Source: Abelmoschus esculentus (taxonomy: Eukaryota; Streptophyta; Magnoliopsida; Malvales; Malvaceae). Taken from it: DNA of 64,000 bases. The translations under genes and the position numbers were made by a program. The notes under the pieces were generated by a model, which did not search any database, was not told the origin of the DNA, and was given only the letters and a program-made list of their open reading frames with translations. Location of the stretch: contig JAUCBN010000024.1 in the NCBI GenBank assembly GCA_035048815.1, positions 7,501-71,500 on the forward strand. Reading direction: 5' to 3'. Below are positions 19,665 to 30,717 of the stretch, piece by piece. Position 1 is the first letter of the stretch; each line of letters starts with the position of its first letter.

Positions 19665-22600
19665 TTTTTTTAGATAAATGAGATTTTATTATCCAAGAAT
19701 CATCGTACAGGAAAAAAAAAAGTATCTACATCAATAAACCCTAAACAAACAAATCCCTAAAGAGATAAAAAAAAACTAGCTAATCCCCCAATTCTCAACT
19801 ATACAAATATCATTGTATCCAATCCTATTATATCCTGAGATTTTTCATTTCACATTTAATTTTATAAGAGCAAACAATTCAGTTTCCTTTCCATGAAATC
19901 TATTTTTTCGTACTTGTCACAAGAGATAGTTGAAGATATTTCAAGCCAATCTCACAATTGTAGCACGTAAGGATTTTCCTTTGCCATTTGTTTGGGTCCA
20001 TTCGAAGAGATCACGCCAACATTCAAAAGATAAAGGTAGTTTGCATCCTTGCATAACCATCGCCCAAAGATTCTTTGAATACACACATTCACCAAACAAA
20101 TGGTCCCGAGTCTCACAATGGATGCCACAGAATAAATATCATAGGTTGTCATGATATCCCCATCGCACCATTCGACTCCTTGTCGGCAACCTATCCAAAA
20201 TAACTAACCATGAAACGAAAGAATAACGGGGGATAGATGAGGCCTCCCAAACGATCTTGTACCAGGATACCTTTTGTTGTTTATACCGTAGAGCTTCCCA
20301 AATCATTGTAGCTTTGTACCCTCCTTGGATGCTTCCTACATAGCAAGATTTTCCTTTAACCCTAACAACTTCTTCCATGCCCAGCTGTGATGTTGTTTTG
20401 TTGAGGCATTTCACACCGAAGTCCCTTTTAACAAATATGCAGACACTCAAGCAACCCACAAAAGATTTAGCTTGGATGAGCAACTGCTAAAAGCATCGGA
20501 TCATGCAGACTTTATTCCAAACAACTACGTTTTTTACTCCTAAACCACCCTCTCTCTTTGCGTGACAAACTATATCCCGACCAACACGAGCACCCCTTGC
20601 ATTTGTATCAACTCCCTTCCATAAAAAAAACATTACATATATGAGTTGTTTCCTTCAAGACCTTCGAATGGAGCAAAGACATCCTGCACCAGAAATTTTG
20701 AAGACTAAACAACATAGCTTGAATTAGTTATAATCTAGCTGCAAAAGAAAGCATCTTCGATGAGCAAGCCTTTACTTTATTAACAATTTTCATTACTAAT
20801 CCCTCACAGTCCTCGGGGAATAATCTTTTTGTCACCAAAGGCACACCAAGGTAGCGTACAAGAAGAGATCCACTAGAGAAACCAGTGTCCGCAAGAATTT
20901 AATCAAAATCATCCTTATCTATTCCTGTAGCAAATAATTGATATTTTGACTTATTGATTTGCAAAACAGACATCAAATAAAATTCTTCTAGCAGTCGTTT
21001 AACATCCAAAACAGATTCCAACGTCCATTTTGTAAAAACTAACAAATCATTCGTAAAGCATACATGTGTTAAAGGCATTTTCCTACATCTTGGATGGTAG
21101 TCGCTTTCTGGTTGTGCTTAATACATGGGAGCGGGATAATAATAAGGGTGTAGTACGTGCCGAGCAGTCGTCCTATCTTTGGATGGGCGTGCTGATCGTG
21201 CACCACACTGGTTGGGAGCTATCCCCGCTTCCCTGATGAGCCCATGAGAGGACGAAACCAGTGAGCATCGAAGATCGTAAAGACTGAACCTCGGGCATGC
21301 GAGAGACATAAGATACCGCACGGGTAGTAGTCCCTGCGTCAAAACTCTGACCCCGTGACAAGTGATATCAGAGCGAGGCTGTGTGCTAGTTGTTGGGTTT
21401 GCCAAGCGCCTTATATGCTGCGGAGTGAGTCATTTGGACGAGCGTGTTAGCTCACACCCTAATGAGAAGGGGGTGTTCATAAGTGGGTCCTCTAGAAAGA
21501 GATTGAGACGAGGATGGGTAGGTAGGAAGCCGCAGCGAAAGTTCTCCGGATGATCGATCTGCAATGGGACACCTTGGTAAAGTGGCAAGTGGCCATGAGG
21601 TGGTTACAGGAAGACCTTGGCCGATCACTTTTAACTTTTCAGCCTAATTCAAGAGACAAGGGAAAACATTCAAAACCAAGATAAATAGATAAGGAAATAA
21701 TGGATCCCCTTGTCTAACTCCTTTTCCCCGACAAAGTAGCCAATTAACCCTCTATTCAGGTTTATAGAGAATCTAGAATTTATAATGCAAACTTCAATCC
21801 ATCTTTGAAACACTACCGGGAAATTCATCACTCTTAGGATTTGTATAATAAATGACCAATTTAAGGAGTCAAATGCTTTCCTAAGATCGATTTTTAGATC
21901 ATATCTCGGGGGTAATTTTTTGCGACCATAACCATTCATAATTTCTTGAGCTAGTAAAACATTATCAACAATGTCTCGTCCCGTTAAAAAGCTCCTTGAT
22001 TTGGCAAAATTAGATCTGGTAACCATTTCTTTAAACGATTTGTGATGATCTTTGTGATGCATTTGTAAATCATAGTGCATAAAGAGATAGGTCTATAATC
22101 GGTAGCTTTAAAGGGTGCTTGAACTTTAGGGACTAGAGTAATAACAGTTGAGTTGAATGCTAATGGTAAGGAATATGATGTGAAGAACTGAATGTCTCTA
22201 ATGACATCTTCTTTCACTATCTGCCAAACTCTCTAGAAGAATTTTATTGTTCCTGGAGCTTTATCGTCTTTCATAGAGAACAGAACATCATGAATTTCTT
22301 GAGGAGAAACTAACGCCACAAGACTAGAACTCATTTTCTCAGATAAAATAACCCCTAAAATCTCCTGTAACAAATCATCTGATATCACTTTCATATTGGA
22401 ATCTACCTACCCAATAGATCTGAAAAGAAATGGATCAATTCTTGAGAAATATCTGTATAAGTATCCAACTTATCCCTCTGGTTATTTTTAAGTATGTGAA
22501 TCGTATTTGTTTTGTTTCGAGCGGTAACCTGTCCAAAAAAAAACAGAATTTTGATCCCCTTCTTTAACATACTGGATCTTAGATTTTTGTCTAAAAAATA

Positions 22601-23335
22601 TCTCTTCAGCCTTGAGTAGATCTTTGAGTTCTTGTGTGAGTTTTTTCGCCTTTCCCACAACAATAGGTGTAGGTTCAGTTAACAGAACAGACTGCATATT
22701 TTCAAGTTCAACTTTTTTGTCTAGGATTATTTTTTGAAATATCACCATAAGCTTTCTTATTCAACCTTTTTAAAGGATTTTTAACCTTTTTAATTTTGTG
22801 AACAACAGTTGTAAAGGATTTCCACTTGCAGGAAGGGCTCAAGAATCTGCTACCACTCTTAAAAATTCAGAATGATTTAGTCAAAAATTAATGAATTTAA
22901 AAGGCTTTGGAGGACTAACCATAGGTATTCGAAGAACCAAATGTCCTGGACTATGGTCTGAACACCCAGGAGGAAGGAAATCCACCACTGAATGCGGAAA
23001 CTGCAAGAACCAAGTTCATGATTCTATCTAGCTTTTGAGATAATGGGAACTCATCACGCATATTATACCAACTAAAAATTGTTCCCGAGAATGGATGATC
23101 GAGCACATCAAGAACATCAACACAGTCACAAAAATCTTGCATAGCTTTGGTGCGTCCCTGCCTCCCATTAAAATCGGAACTCTCCCTTAGATTCAATGTA
23201 ACATTAAAATCCCCAGCAATAATCCAAGGACCAAAACCTACCATCACTTTAAAAGCAATCAAATTCTGCCATAACATCATTTTTTCTTCCTTTCCATTAC
23301 TTGCATAAACCACTGAAATAAAAAAAAATATTATA
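19665..23335 (-). mobile_element. L1-type LINE, 5'-truncated and degenerate
   Basis: Reads on the minus strand. It starts inside the endonuclease domain (VVYASNGKEEK, then WIIAGDFNVTLN near 23180-23240), followed by a linker (22850-22400), reverse transcriptase (TDYRPISLC near 22100, DLRKAFDSLNW near 21870, RQGDPLFPYLF near 21690, then HVCFTNDL near 21050 with the usual catalytic ADD changed to TND) and the C-terminal zf-RVT region (SFVSWLVILDRLPTRSRMVRWG near 20200). The 3' end at about 19665 has a short A tail (T run on the plus strand). Many stops and frameshifts make it inactive. It lies inside the NPF gene and is itself interrupted at about 21112-21635. No clean target duplication was found. 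Confidence 0.85.
21112..21635 (+). mobile_element. Fragment of a gypsy-type LTR element (LTR end, PBS, leader) inside the LINE
   Basis: This block has higher GC than the LINE and breaks its reverse transcriptase. It starts near TGTGCTTAATACATGGG and reaches a CCCCGTGACA LTR end at 21360. Two bases later comes TGATATCAGAGC (21363-21374), a primer-binding site matching initiator tRNA-Met with one change. About 260 bp of leader follow, with no gag or second LTR. The LTR end CCGTGACA resembles that of the chromovirus at 5.5-11.9 kb. Boundaries are approximate and no target duplication was identified. The small open frames here are not genes. Confidence 0.7.
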
Positions 23336-23708
23336 TTTTTCTGGATTGTTATGCAGTATTTGTTCCTAGGATCAGCTGATCTTTTCACCTCGACAGGGTT
23401 TATTTGTTCCTAGGATCAGATGATCTATTCACCTCGACAGTGAGATCATTGGCTACATCACTTTCCTGGGCTTCCTTGGCAACGGGGTATTATTTAAGCT
23501 TCATGATGGTATCAATAGTAAACAATGTGACTGATAGCTCAGAGCACTCGTCAGGCTCTCTGGTCATGCAATAAACCGCAATCATCTACTTTCGGGGCAG
23601 GTTTCTCTGGGTTATGGGTGTGCTCAACGCATTGAATTTCTTGCATTATCTTTTCTGGGCCACGCGCTATAAATACACATTGACAAGAACTAGCAAGTAG
23701 TATAGTTT

Positions 23709-25244
23709 TTTGGATAAGCTTTGTAATTCATTAATCTAAAAAAGTAGTAAAAACTGCTACTCATTTATAAACTAATCCCCCAAGCAACTAATAAATCGCC
23801 CTATATATTTCGTATCCTAATATTTTTATGATGTAAACGAATACTTATAATATCTTTTAGACAATCAAACAACTGAGTGTAAGACCTCTGTACTCCTCGA
23901 AAAACCCTACAGTTATGTTCTTCCCATATCAAATATAGAGAAGCCTACCATGTAAGTCGACCGATCAAAGCGGCAACTGACCTTCCTTTGAACCTGGACA
24001 CCACCCAGGAGAGCTCCTCAGGCCAGTTCAAGACCTCTAGACGTATGCCGCAGCAACATAGACTCAATCTCCAAAACTGTTTGGAAAATGGAAAATCAAA
24101 GAATAAATGGTCTCTAGATTTAACTGAACCATTACATAAAATACAACCTTCCTCATCAATTATCCTCATTCGAGCCAACCGTACACTCGTAGGAAGCCTA
24201 TCCAAAATTGTCATCCACGTAATCATCGTATGCTTAGGGATATGCATGCCAAACCATACCACTTTATGACATGCTACTATTTCTCTGGATTCACGGATTC
24301 CCCTCCAGATTTCCCTTGTGGGAAGACTTCTACCTGCAGCTAAGACCGACACTGCCACACTTCTCAACTTGAGAAGCTTCTTGAACAACCAAATGAAGTG
24401 TTGTTTACTCTCCATAGTTCAGAAATCCTCTTACTTGATTACATACAATTTAATCCAAGCAATCTAAAGTGTATCCTTCCCAGAAGTAATTTGCTGCATC
24501 AAACCTATCATGCAAGCCATATTCCACTCATGCAAGTTCTTCAGCCCTAAGCCCCCTCACTCTTAGGAAGACAAATGTGCTTTCAACTTACGTGGGCACC
24601 CGCAGCAGACTTATTCTCACCTTTCCAAAAATATCGGCAACATAACGACTCAATCTCCTTTAAGACACCCTTTGGAAGAACCACTTGCACACACCAGAAG
24701 TTAGCCATGTTGTATAACACTGACCTTATGAGTTGCATTCTCCCAGCATAACTCAAGTGCCTCCCTGCCCAACTATTCATTCGTGCTTTGATCTTGTCAA
24801 TAAGCATAGCGTAATCCTTTCGACTAAGCTTTCTTGTAACCAATGGAAGCCCTAAATACCTCACAGGCAACACACCAAGCCTAAATTCAGTAGCCGTCTG
24901 CATTTCTTCAATTTTATGGATCGAGACCCCTGAGAAGAAAATCTCAGTCTTGGAAACATTTAATCTCAGTCCCGAGATCTCATAAAATTTTCCAGAACAC
25001 ATTTCACTCCCAAAACCGAATCCAATTTTCCTTTGCAAAATATCAAGAGATCATCCGCGAAGCATAAATGAGTTAAACCAAGCTTCTTACATTTAAGATG
25101 AAAGTGAAAAATACCCTTAGCCGCCGCAGCATCAAGCATTCTAGATAACACATTCATTGCCATAACAAACAAATAAGGGGAAAGAGGGTCACCTTGTCGA
25201 ACACCCTTCGTCCCTTTAAAGTATCCAACTAAACTTTCATTAAT
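23709..25244 (-). mobile_element. Second L1-type LINE, 5'-truncated, with a 15-bp target duplication
   Basis: Minus-strand LINE beginning inside the reverse transcriptase (GYFKGTKGVRQGDPLSPYLF near 25190, THLCFADDLLIF near 25060), continuing through LRLNVSKTEIFFSGVS, VLPVRYLGLPLVTRKLSRKD and SYAGRMQLIRSVL, to a zf-RVT region (MITWMTILDRLPTSVRLARM, then CILCNGSVKSRDHLFF near 24100). The 15 bases CAAGTAGTATAGTTT occur at 23694-23708 and again at 25245-25259, a perfect target-site duplication. At least one frameshift lies near 24970-25040. It inserted just after the NPF C-terminus and is closely related in text to the neighbouring LINE. Confidence 0.9.
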
Positions 25245-25259
25245 CAAGTAGTATAGTTT

Positions 25260-25866
25260 GACCAAAGTTAAATGTCACATTTTGGGAGAGAGAATTCCGA
25301 GAAATGCAAAACAGCCAGACTCGGAGCTTATTGGATACTGGTATAACCCGGTAAAACTGGGGTCTCAAAAACCTTGGCTATTGTATAAGCTTTGCTTTTT
25401 ATTTAGCCTGTACTTTTTCCTTTCTAATAACTGATTTGTAAGACTTTTAGTTTATCTTTAGCTACCCTTTATACCAGCTTTGGTTGTTAATGGAAAATTA
25501 AGTCAAAATATGTGGTGGTGCTCGACAGATTAAATCAAAATTCTAGTTTAATTATCGATATATTTTTTTGTCAAAATTTATATAATACTACTGGAAAATC
25601 TTTCTGTTCGATGGACTGTGAGTCTCCAAAATTTAAGGTGGAAGGTTCAAATCCTATAAAACATGATTTCACTCTTCTTAGATCCACGATTACAAGCTGA
25701 AACTCGAAAATGTTTTAAATGGAGAAAGGATAAGAGATTTAATTTTTATAAGAAAAAAAAAAGTTCAAGCTGGAGCTGCTTTGTAGTTTGCACTGAGATT
25801 TCATCAGCCTATTTATAAAGGAATGTCTAAGCAAAGTTAGCAGGAGCGTATAGACGATGCTCAAAA
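25260..25866. other. Spacer 3' of the glyoxal-oxidase-like gene
   Basis: AT-rich, no gene seen; the right end should contain the 3' untranslated region of the minus-strand gene that follows. Confidence 0.5.
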
Positions 25867-27543
25867 TCACGTTACCTTTACCCAAACAGCGTGACTAGGA
25901 ATACAAGAATGGACCACAAACAGCATATAATAACCCGGCGGTGCCACGTTGGCATTGGTGGGTCCATACACCAGCAGCTTGTACTCAAACATCGTCAACT
26001 GAACCACGCTGGCCGTTTTCAAAACTACCATCCTTTGGTTCATCCCGAAGGAGTGCGTCGTAAACGGAGGCGACATAAGCGACACGAACGCCGCCCCCTG
26101 CTTGTAAAGCGATAGCGAAAAGGCAATCCCGAAGCTCTGCCCGTACAATACGGAACTCCCTGACTCCACGGATATAATGGACGGCCTTATGGAGTTGAAT
26201 TTCGGATCCAGGTAGTAGGGGTTGTAAGCCTCCAAGCTCAGCTCGGTTGGGTATAATCCTGTGAATACGTAGCTAGTATGCGGATTGCTACCCCCTACTA
26301 AAATCCTGCCTTCTGGGAGAAGCATTGCTACGGAGTGGTATAATCTTGGTATCTTTGACGGGGACAAAACAGTGAATCTCCGATCAGGCTCCCCGTTCAC
26401 CGAGTAAAGAACCGGGGTGAGAACCGGGTTTACAGCATCTTCCCAACCGGCAGTCCCGTTTGCGGCGCCGTTGATAATGATCACATCACCAGTAGGCAAC
26501 AGTACCATGTCTGGCATTACACGTGGCATTGGCATGGACTCCATGAGCCATTGCGGATCCTGGTCGTTCACTCTCAGCCTGCCACATGTCCTCGACGCTT
26601 CTACGTAAACCTTCATCGTATCCGCCTTCAAGTACGCCCCGGACGGTGCACCGCCGCACACGAGCACCTCCACTACCAATGGCCCCGTTGAAGACAACCT
26701 CAAAGGAAGTAAAACGGAAGAGCCGGTACTAGGATAGTTTCTCTTATCATCTCCGGGAATAAGAGGGAACTGTTTTAGAACAATGCTTCTTTTATAATCA
26801 AACAAGATTGACTTTTTGTTGGCGAAAATAAATAGATTTCCATCTGGTAACAAATGCAAGAAAGGGTAAAGATTATTCTCATCAGGATCCCGAGTTTCCA
26901 CCAAGAATTGAAGGTAAATACTCTTGTTATTGTTAAGAAAGTCATCTTTAGGGTAAAACTCGTAGGTGAAAACCCTTCTACCCCCAAGAATGATGATTCT
27001 TCCGTCCGGTAAAACTTGGTTAGTAGCATACCATCGACGGTCAACGAGGCGAGTTTGGTTGAGTTCCTTCCAGTCGCAGTCACCATAAGAGCCGCATGGA
27101 GTGAAGGTGCGGATCAAATGATCTCCTTGGCTAAACCCACCGGTTTGGACGAGGGTACCATCGTGGTCAAGGGAACCGGAGGAACAAAAAGTGTCGGTTA
27201 CCAGACGAAGGGGGCGGAAAGTGTTGGAATCGACGTCATAGAGGACAGAATGAGCGGTGCAGTCGTTTACGGGGCAGTAGGTGCCGTAGGGTAAAGAGAG
27301 GTTGGAAGGGCCGAAGTCAGTGCGGTCAAAGATGATAACTTTGTTGTTTGGTACGAGTTGGGCGTGCATGGCGGAGATACCTATGCTTGATTGTAGGAGC
27401 TCCCAGTACCCCCCTGATACCATGGACGAAGGTGGAGATGGGGTGACGAAAACTGATCGGTTTGCTTTATTTAGCTCCAGGAATGAGAAAAGGAAAAACA
27501 AAGAGACGAAGATAACACAAAAAGATTGATTCTTGGACAACAT
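25867..27543 (-). CDS. Glyoxal oxidase-like copper-radical oxidase (GLOX), secreted, intronless
   Basis: One intact 558-codon frame. An N-terminal hydrophobic segment (about residues 8-24) is a signal peptide, followed by a glyoxal-oxidase N-terminal kelch-like beta-propeller and a C-terminal immunoglobulin-like domain. The copper-radical centre is present: C120 (FCSSGS) and Y172 (RRWYATNQ) for the thioether-linked cofactor, Y402 and H403 (RLYHSVA), and H497 (TTHSFGMNQR). Plant GLOX proteins oxidise simple aldehydes to acids with release of hydrogen peroxide in the wall; several are anther or pollen expressed, so a reproductive role is a reasonable guess. Length and lack of introns fit the family. 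A TATA-like CTATTTAAA lies on the minus strand roughly 45 bases upstream, and a LINE relic begins about 70 bases upstream of the start codon. Confidence 0.93.
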   Translation of the reverse strand: MLSKNQSFCVIFVSLFFLFSFLELNKANRSVFVTPSPPSSMVSGGYWELLQSSIGISAMHAQLVPNNKVIIFDRTDFGPSNLSLPYGTYCPVNDCTAHSVLYDVDSNTFRPLRLVTDTFCSSGSLDHDGTLVQTGGFSQGDHLIRTFTPCGSYGDCDWKELNQTRLVDRRWYATNQVLPDGRIIILGGRRVFTYEFYPKDDFLNNNKSIYLQFLVETRDPDENNLYPFLHLLPDGNLFIFANKKSILFDYKRSIVLKQFPLIPGDDKRNYPSTGSSVLLPLRLSSTGPLVVEVLVCGGAPSGAYLKADTMKVYVEASRTCGRLRVNDQDPQWLMESMPMPRVMPDMVLLPTGDVIIINGAANGTAGWEDAVNPVLTPVLYSVNGEPDRRFTVLSPSKIPRLYHSVAMLLPEGRILVGGSNPHTSYVFTGLYPTELSLEAYNPYYLDPKFNSIRPSIISVESGSSVLYGQSFGIAFSLSLYKQGAAFVSLMSPPFTTHSFGMNQRMVVLKTASVVQLTMFEYKLLVYGPTNANVAPPGYYMLFVVHSCIPSHAVWVKVT

Positions 27544-27611
27544 TTCTGCTTCTTGATGAGCTGCAGGAAGAGGATAGAGGATATGGATTTTAAATAGGAA
27601 TTACCATGCAC

Positions 27612-27800
27612 ATTACGGTTTTTAACTGTCAATCTCCTTGTAACCAAAGGAATACCTCAGTATCTTACAGGTAAAACTCCAGCCTTAAAACAGTCAATTT
27701 CTCAAAATTCTCCGTTAGAAACCCCTGTCACAAATAATTTTGATTTAACCGAAACCCAACATAGAATTTTTTCAAAACACACTAAACACCTATGACTGGA
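27612..27800 (-). mobile_element. LINE relic (reverse transcriptase C-terminal piece)
   Basis: The minus-strand translation reads KAGVLPVRY.GIPLVTRRL, the same block as VLPVRYLGLPLVTRKL in the LINE at 23.7-25.2 kb, preceded by the KSKLFVTGVS region. It is a short fragment with stops, in the promoter region of the glyoxal-oxidase-like gene. Confidence 0.7.
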
Positions 27801-27944
27801 CTTTATACAAACTATAATATTTTAAAAAATAAAAGTAAAAATGACCGGCAAGCAAAATAATGATTCTCTAAACTTTGGTTAATGAAATAAAATACGAGAA
27901 AGTATGCAGAGTTCAATTTTTTTATACAAATTAATGAACTACAA

Positions 27945-28210
27945 TTGATCCCCAAACAGTTTGAAATTAAAGACGATCATAGCAAATTTGCTAATCAATC
28001 ACGGAATGGACAAGTTGGGTTTGGCAAAAATATGGTACAAAGGATGCCTAGGGCCCGACTTGGGTTTGTCCACGTTGTCAACAACGACTACACTTATTGG
28101 AACATGTACGCCATTGGAGGTAGCGCCCACCCTACAATTATCAGCCAACGCAACCGGTTTAGAGCTCCACGAAACGTGGCAGCCAAAGAAGTGTGCAAGA
28201 GGGAATACAC
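27945..28210 (+). pseudogene. Pectate lyase fragment (truncated)
   Basis: Reads [20 protein letters not shown] and [16 protein letters not shown], the C-terminal third of a PL1 pectate lyase and close to the same region of the two intact pectate lyases at 30.7 and 35.0 kb. The first about 25 codons do not match the family, the upstream two thirds are missing, and similarity is lost after about 28200. It is best seen as the oldest, decayed unit of the local pectate lyase array. Confidence 0.8.
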
Positions 28211-28589
28211 AAGTACTTACACCCAATCTTTATTCCTTAGGTGGATACCGTGGATTCAACTTAACTCCAACTTTGATACTCGGGCAATTCGGCGTAGGAA
28301 TTTGCAGACTTATCAACAGGCTTCATACGCGTAATATTCAATTATGAATGGTAATTAGAGTTGTTTTAGATAACTAAATTATTCTAATAGAGGGGCATGC
28401 TTAACCCCTATCTCAATGATCTTGAAAAATTAATGTAATAATGTTATAGATTTTGTATTAATTGATTATTTGCCAAATTTTGTTTATATTTCACTCACAA
28501 ATCGTTTGCTATTTTAATTAAGACGATAGATTATCCATCTTTTTCAAAGACGAAAAAACGATGATAATCTAATTTAAGGTATGGCCTCG
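28211..28589. other. Spacer after the pectate lyase fragment
   Basis: The open frame runs on past 28210 without pectate lyase similarity and stops near 28350; the rest is AT-rich with nothing recognised. Confidence 0.4.
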
Positions 28590-28930
28590 AAACTTATTAA
28601 CTACAAAACCCAAATTTCGGCAACAACAGATAATCACCGGCCAGAGCTTGACAAGGCAATAGAAAAACTAAATTTGAAAAGTGCAACGACTCTAATGGCT
28701 GAACTAGACTGATTTTCACAAGTACAAATAACCTTACAAAACCATCAAACATTTCTGTAGATGACAAAAGCAGATGATTGACATCCTCCACTCCAACCCC
28801 ACACCATGGATGAGTGCAAAACAGAACATCAATCTTTACCCCTCTCTTAAAAAATCTTTGCTTGAAAATTTATTTAACTTCGACATCCATCTAAAATTCT
28901 TTTCCTTCAGCGGAACCTTTCAACTACAAC
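28590..28930 (-). mobile_element. Probable LINE relic (zf-RVT region)
   Basis: Minus-strand translation contains FKRGVKIDVLF..HPWCGVGVEDVNHLLLSS, which resembles the Cys/His zf-RVT region (L..RGV..D..C..CG..EDVNHLFL.C) at the C-terminus of plant LINEs of a different subfamily from those at 19.7-25.2 kb. Stops are present. Assignment by text similarity only. Confidence 0.5.
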
Positions 28931-29429
28931 GACCAACGAAGGCCAACTAACCAACCATGGGAATCAAAATCTTTGATACAACTACCAAGGTGTTGTTGGA
29001 CCTTTGATATGAAGAGCTTACTCATCCATGTAAGTGACAATTTTTGTTGCACATATTTTTGTTAAAATACTAATAATAATAATATGTTGTTTGATAAATT
29101 AAAAAGTTGCTCGATAGGTGTACAAATTAAATTACTAAACTATGTAAGTGTTTAAATGAGTGAATGATCAAGCTATTATTGAATAAAAAAGGAAGAAAAG
29201 AGACTTGTGACTATTGGTTGGGTTGTCTCATGACAAGAAAAAGGGGAACACTTCGACGGGCCTTAATCCCTCGTTTTTTATAGATGAGTCATTATGTCTT
29301 CGTTCTAATTTTATATTTGATCAAGCTATACTTTTGGGTTTAAGTCGGATAATTTTGACATCCTAAATATTATGAATAAAATAAATATATATAATTATTA
29401 ATGTTAAATAAAAAAGGTATTTATTTATT

Positions 29430-30070
29430 TATTGGATAAGTGAAACTTTATTCATCCAAATAACCTCCCAAATTATCGCTATACAAATTCAAAGTAAAAA
29501 AAAATGACGTTAAGCTAACTCCCACTCAGTTACAAGATTAAGAGTAGAAAAAAATAATTTTTAACAACCATAAATCTTCATTCTGACATTCCTCTTTAGG
29601 AACAAGATAATATCTTCCGTATGTCGAAGCCTCTCATTATACAATCTATAATTTTGTTATTGTCAGATATAATATATAAAACTGGCACCATGACAGATAA
29701 ATGATAACAAATAAAAACGATCTTCCTTTTTCATGGACAGTCACCCATTACACCATATTCAACCAACAATCCATTCGCACATCTAAACCACACATAATAA
29801 GAATTATCTGTCAAACTTGATGAGAAAAACCACATGTAGTAGAAACATGATCCCTATTCTCAACACCAATGTCACACAACAAACATTGGACATCAAGTGA
29901 CTCTCCCAAACGTAGCATCCTATCCCTTGTTAGAAGTCTATCTTGAACAACAAATCATGCAATAAAAGATTGGCGAGGGATATGAAACCCCAAATGACTT
30001 CTTTGCCTATAAATCTTCCAAACATTATTAACGTTGAATTCATCATTAATGCTCTCAATTAAAATATATT
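29430..30070 (-). mobile_element. LINE 3'-end relic
   Basis: Minus strand reads HLGFHIPRQSFIA..FVVQDRLLTRDRMLRLG, then CLLCDIGVENRDHV, the zf-RVT module of L1-type LINEs, and ends near 29430 with GGATGAATAAAGTTT..AATAAATAAATA, a typical plant L1 3' end. Several stops; inactive fragment, 5' truncated. Confidence 0.75.
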
Positions 30071-30304
30071 CATCCCTTAATTTCATTATCTTCTTTCAAG
30101 CCTAATTAGATAAGAAGGTAGTTAATTAAACTTTTATTTTATAGTAGTATCATTTGTATTATTATTATTTCATATCCTATTTTTTATTTTGAATATGGTT
30201 ATTGTTTTATACTTAGTTTCTAAACTCACGGTCTATAGGTGGGCACAAGATTTTTATTGGCTTTGTACATGGAAATTGGAATATAACTCGTCCCGTGCAA
30301 CTCT

Positions 30305-30405
30305 GAGTGTATTGACCATTTGGACCAAATCATGATCTTGATTTCGGTGCGCCAAAAGGGCATTGCTGAAAGCAAATTCGGTAAATTACTTAAGATACAG
30401 TTCCT
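30305..30405 (-). pseudogene. Relic of exon 3 and adjoining intron of the zinc protein gene
   Basis: Closely matches 39585-39680: the text ATTGACCATTTGGACCAAA, then GGGCATTGCTGAAAGCAAATT and GTAAATTACTT is shared. That segment covers part of exon 3 and the start of the preceding intron of the intact zinc protein gene, in the same orientation. Because intron sequence is included it is a DNA duplication rather than a retrocopy. It ends about 310 bp upstream of the first pectate lyase start codon. Confidence 0.8.
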
Positions 30406-30556
30406 ATATTGAAATGTTGCGAAACAAGAAATTCTAGTGATATTTTTTAAGAGGAAAAGAAAATTTCTAGCGGTTCCCCTATTTTGTTTCCGCGATAAAC
30501 ACTCGTCGCCAAGTTTTAGAAAACATCACTTGCTATTTTTTTATCAATCCCTCTAC

Positions 30557-30564
30557 TATATATA
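30557..30564 (+). promoter_or_regulatory. TATA box of pectate lyase gene 1
   Basis: TATATATA about 160 bases upstream of the ATG. The surrounding CCCTCTACTATATATA and the following TCTGCTCCTCTAA are shared with the promoter of the second copy at 34.8 kb. Confidence 0.6.
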
Positions 30565-30717
30565 TTATCTTCGTCTGCTCCTCTAAGCACACCAAGCTTG
30601 AGCTGAACTTGGCTCGGCTCATCTCGTCTCATCTCTGGTCTGGGTCCTGTCTGCAACTAGTAAATATTTTGCTAGACTTGGACCTTAAAACCATTCGCAA
30701 TACCGGGCAGCTAGACG

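Larger units (their letters stand above)
18703..23693 (+). pseudogene. NPF (NRT1/PTR family) transporter, NPF4-like, split by a LINE
   Basis: A dead member of the plant nitrate/peptide transporter family. The 5' part covers an exon at about 18725-18960 (SASNLVLYLSKYM, then GGFLSDAFFTTYHIYLISAL) and one at about 19240-19660 (SLKPPQCNPSIPCEEV, FVGLYLVALGVGGIKGSLP, QRSTFFNLVFCLSCGALIAV). A frameshift sits near 18859 (between LLALL and GGFLSDAFF) and another near 19605, after which the correct text FYRNKIPSSSPLTTTFK reads in a new frame. At 19665 a minus-strand LINE interrupts the gene. The NPF C-terminus resumes at about 23357 (YLFLGSADLF, then RSLATSLSWASLATGYYLS and LNFLHYLFWATRYKY near 23690). 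About 200 residues of the middle are missing and a 40-base piece is tandemly repeated at 23357-23396 and 23401-23440. The NPF4 subfamily call rests on the KPPxCNP..C and GGIKGSLP text. Confidence 0.85.

Noticed and set aside
21118..21553. Small open frames in the gypsy fragment
   Set aside because: Located in LTR and leader DNA, both strands open by chance of higher GC.
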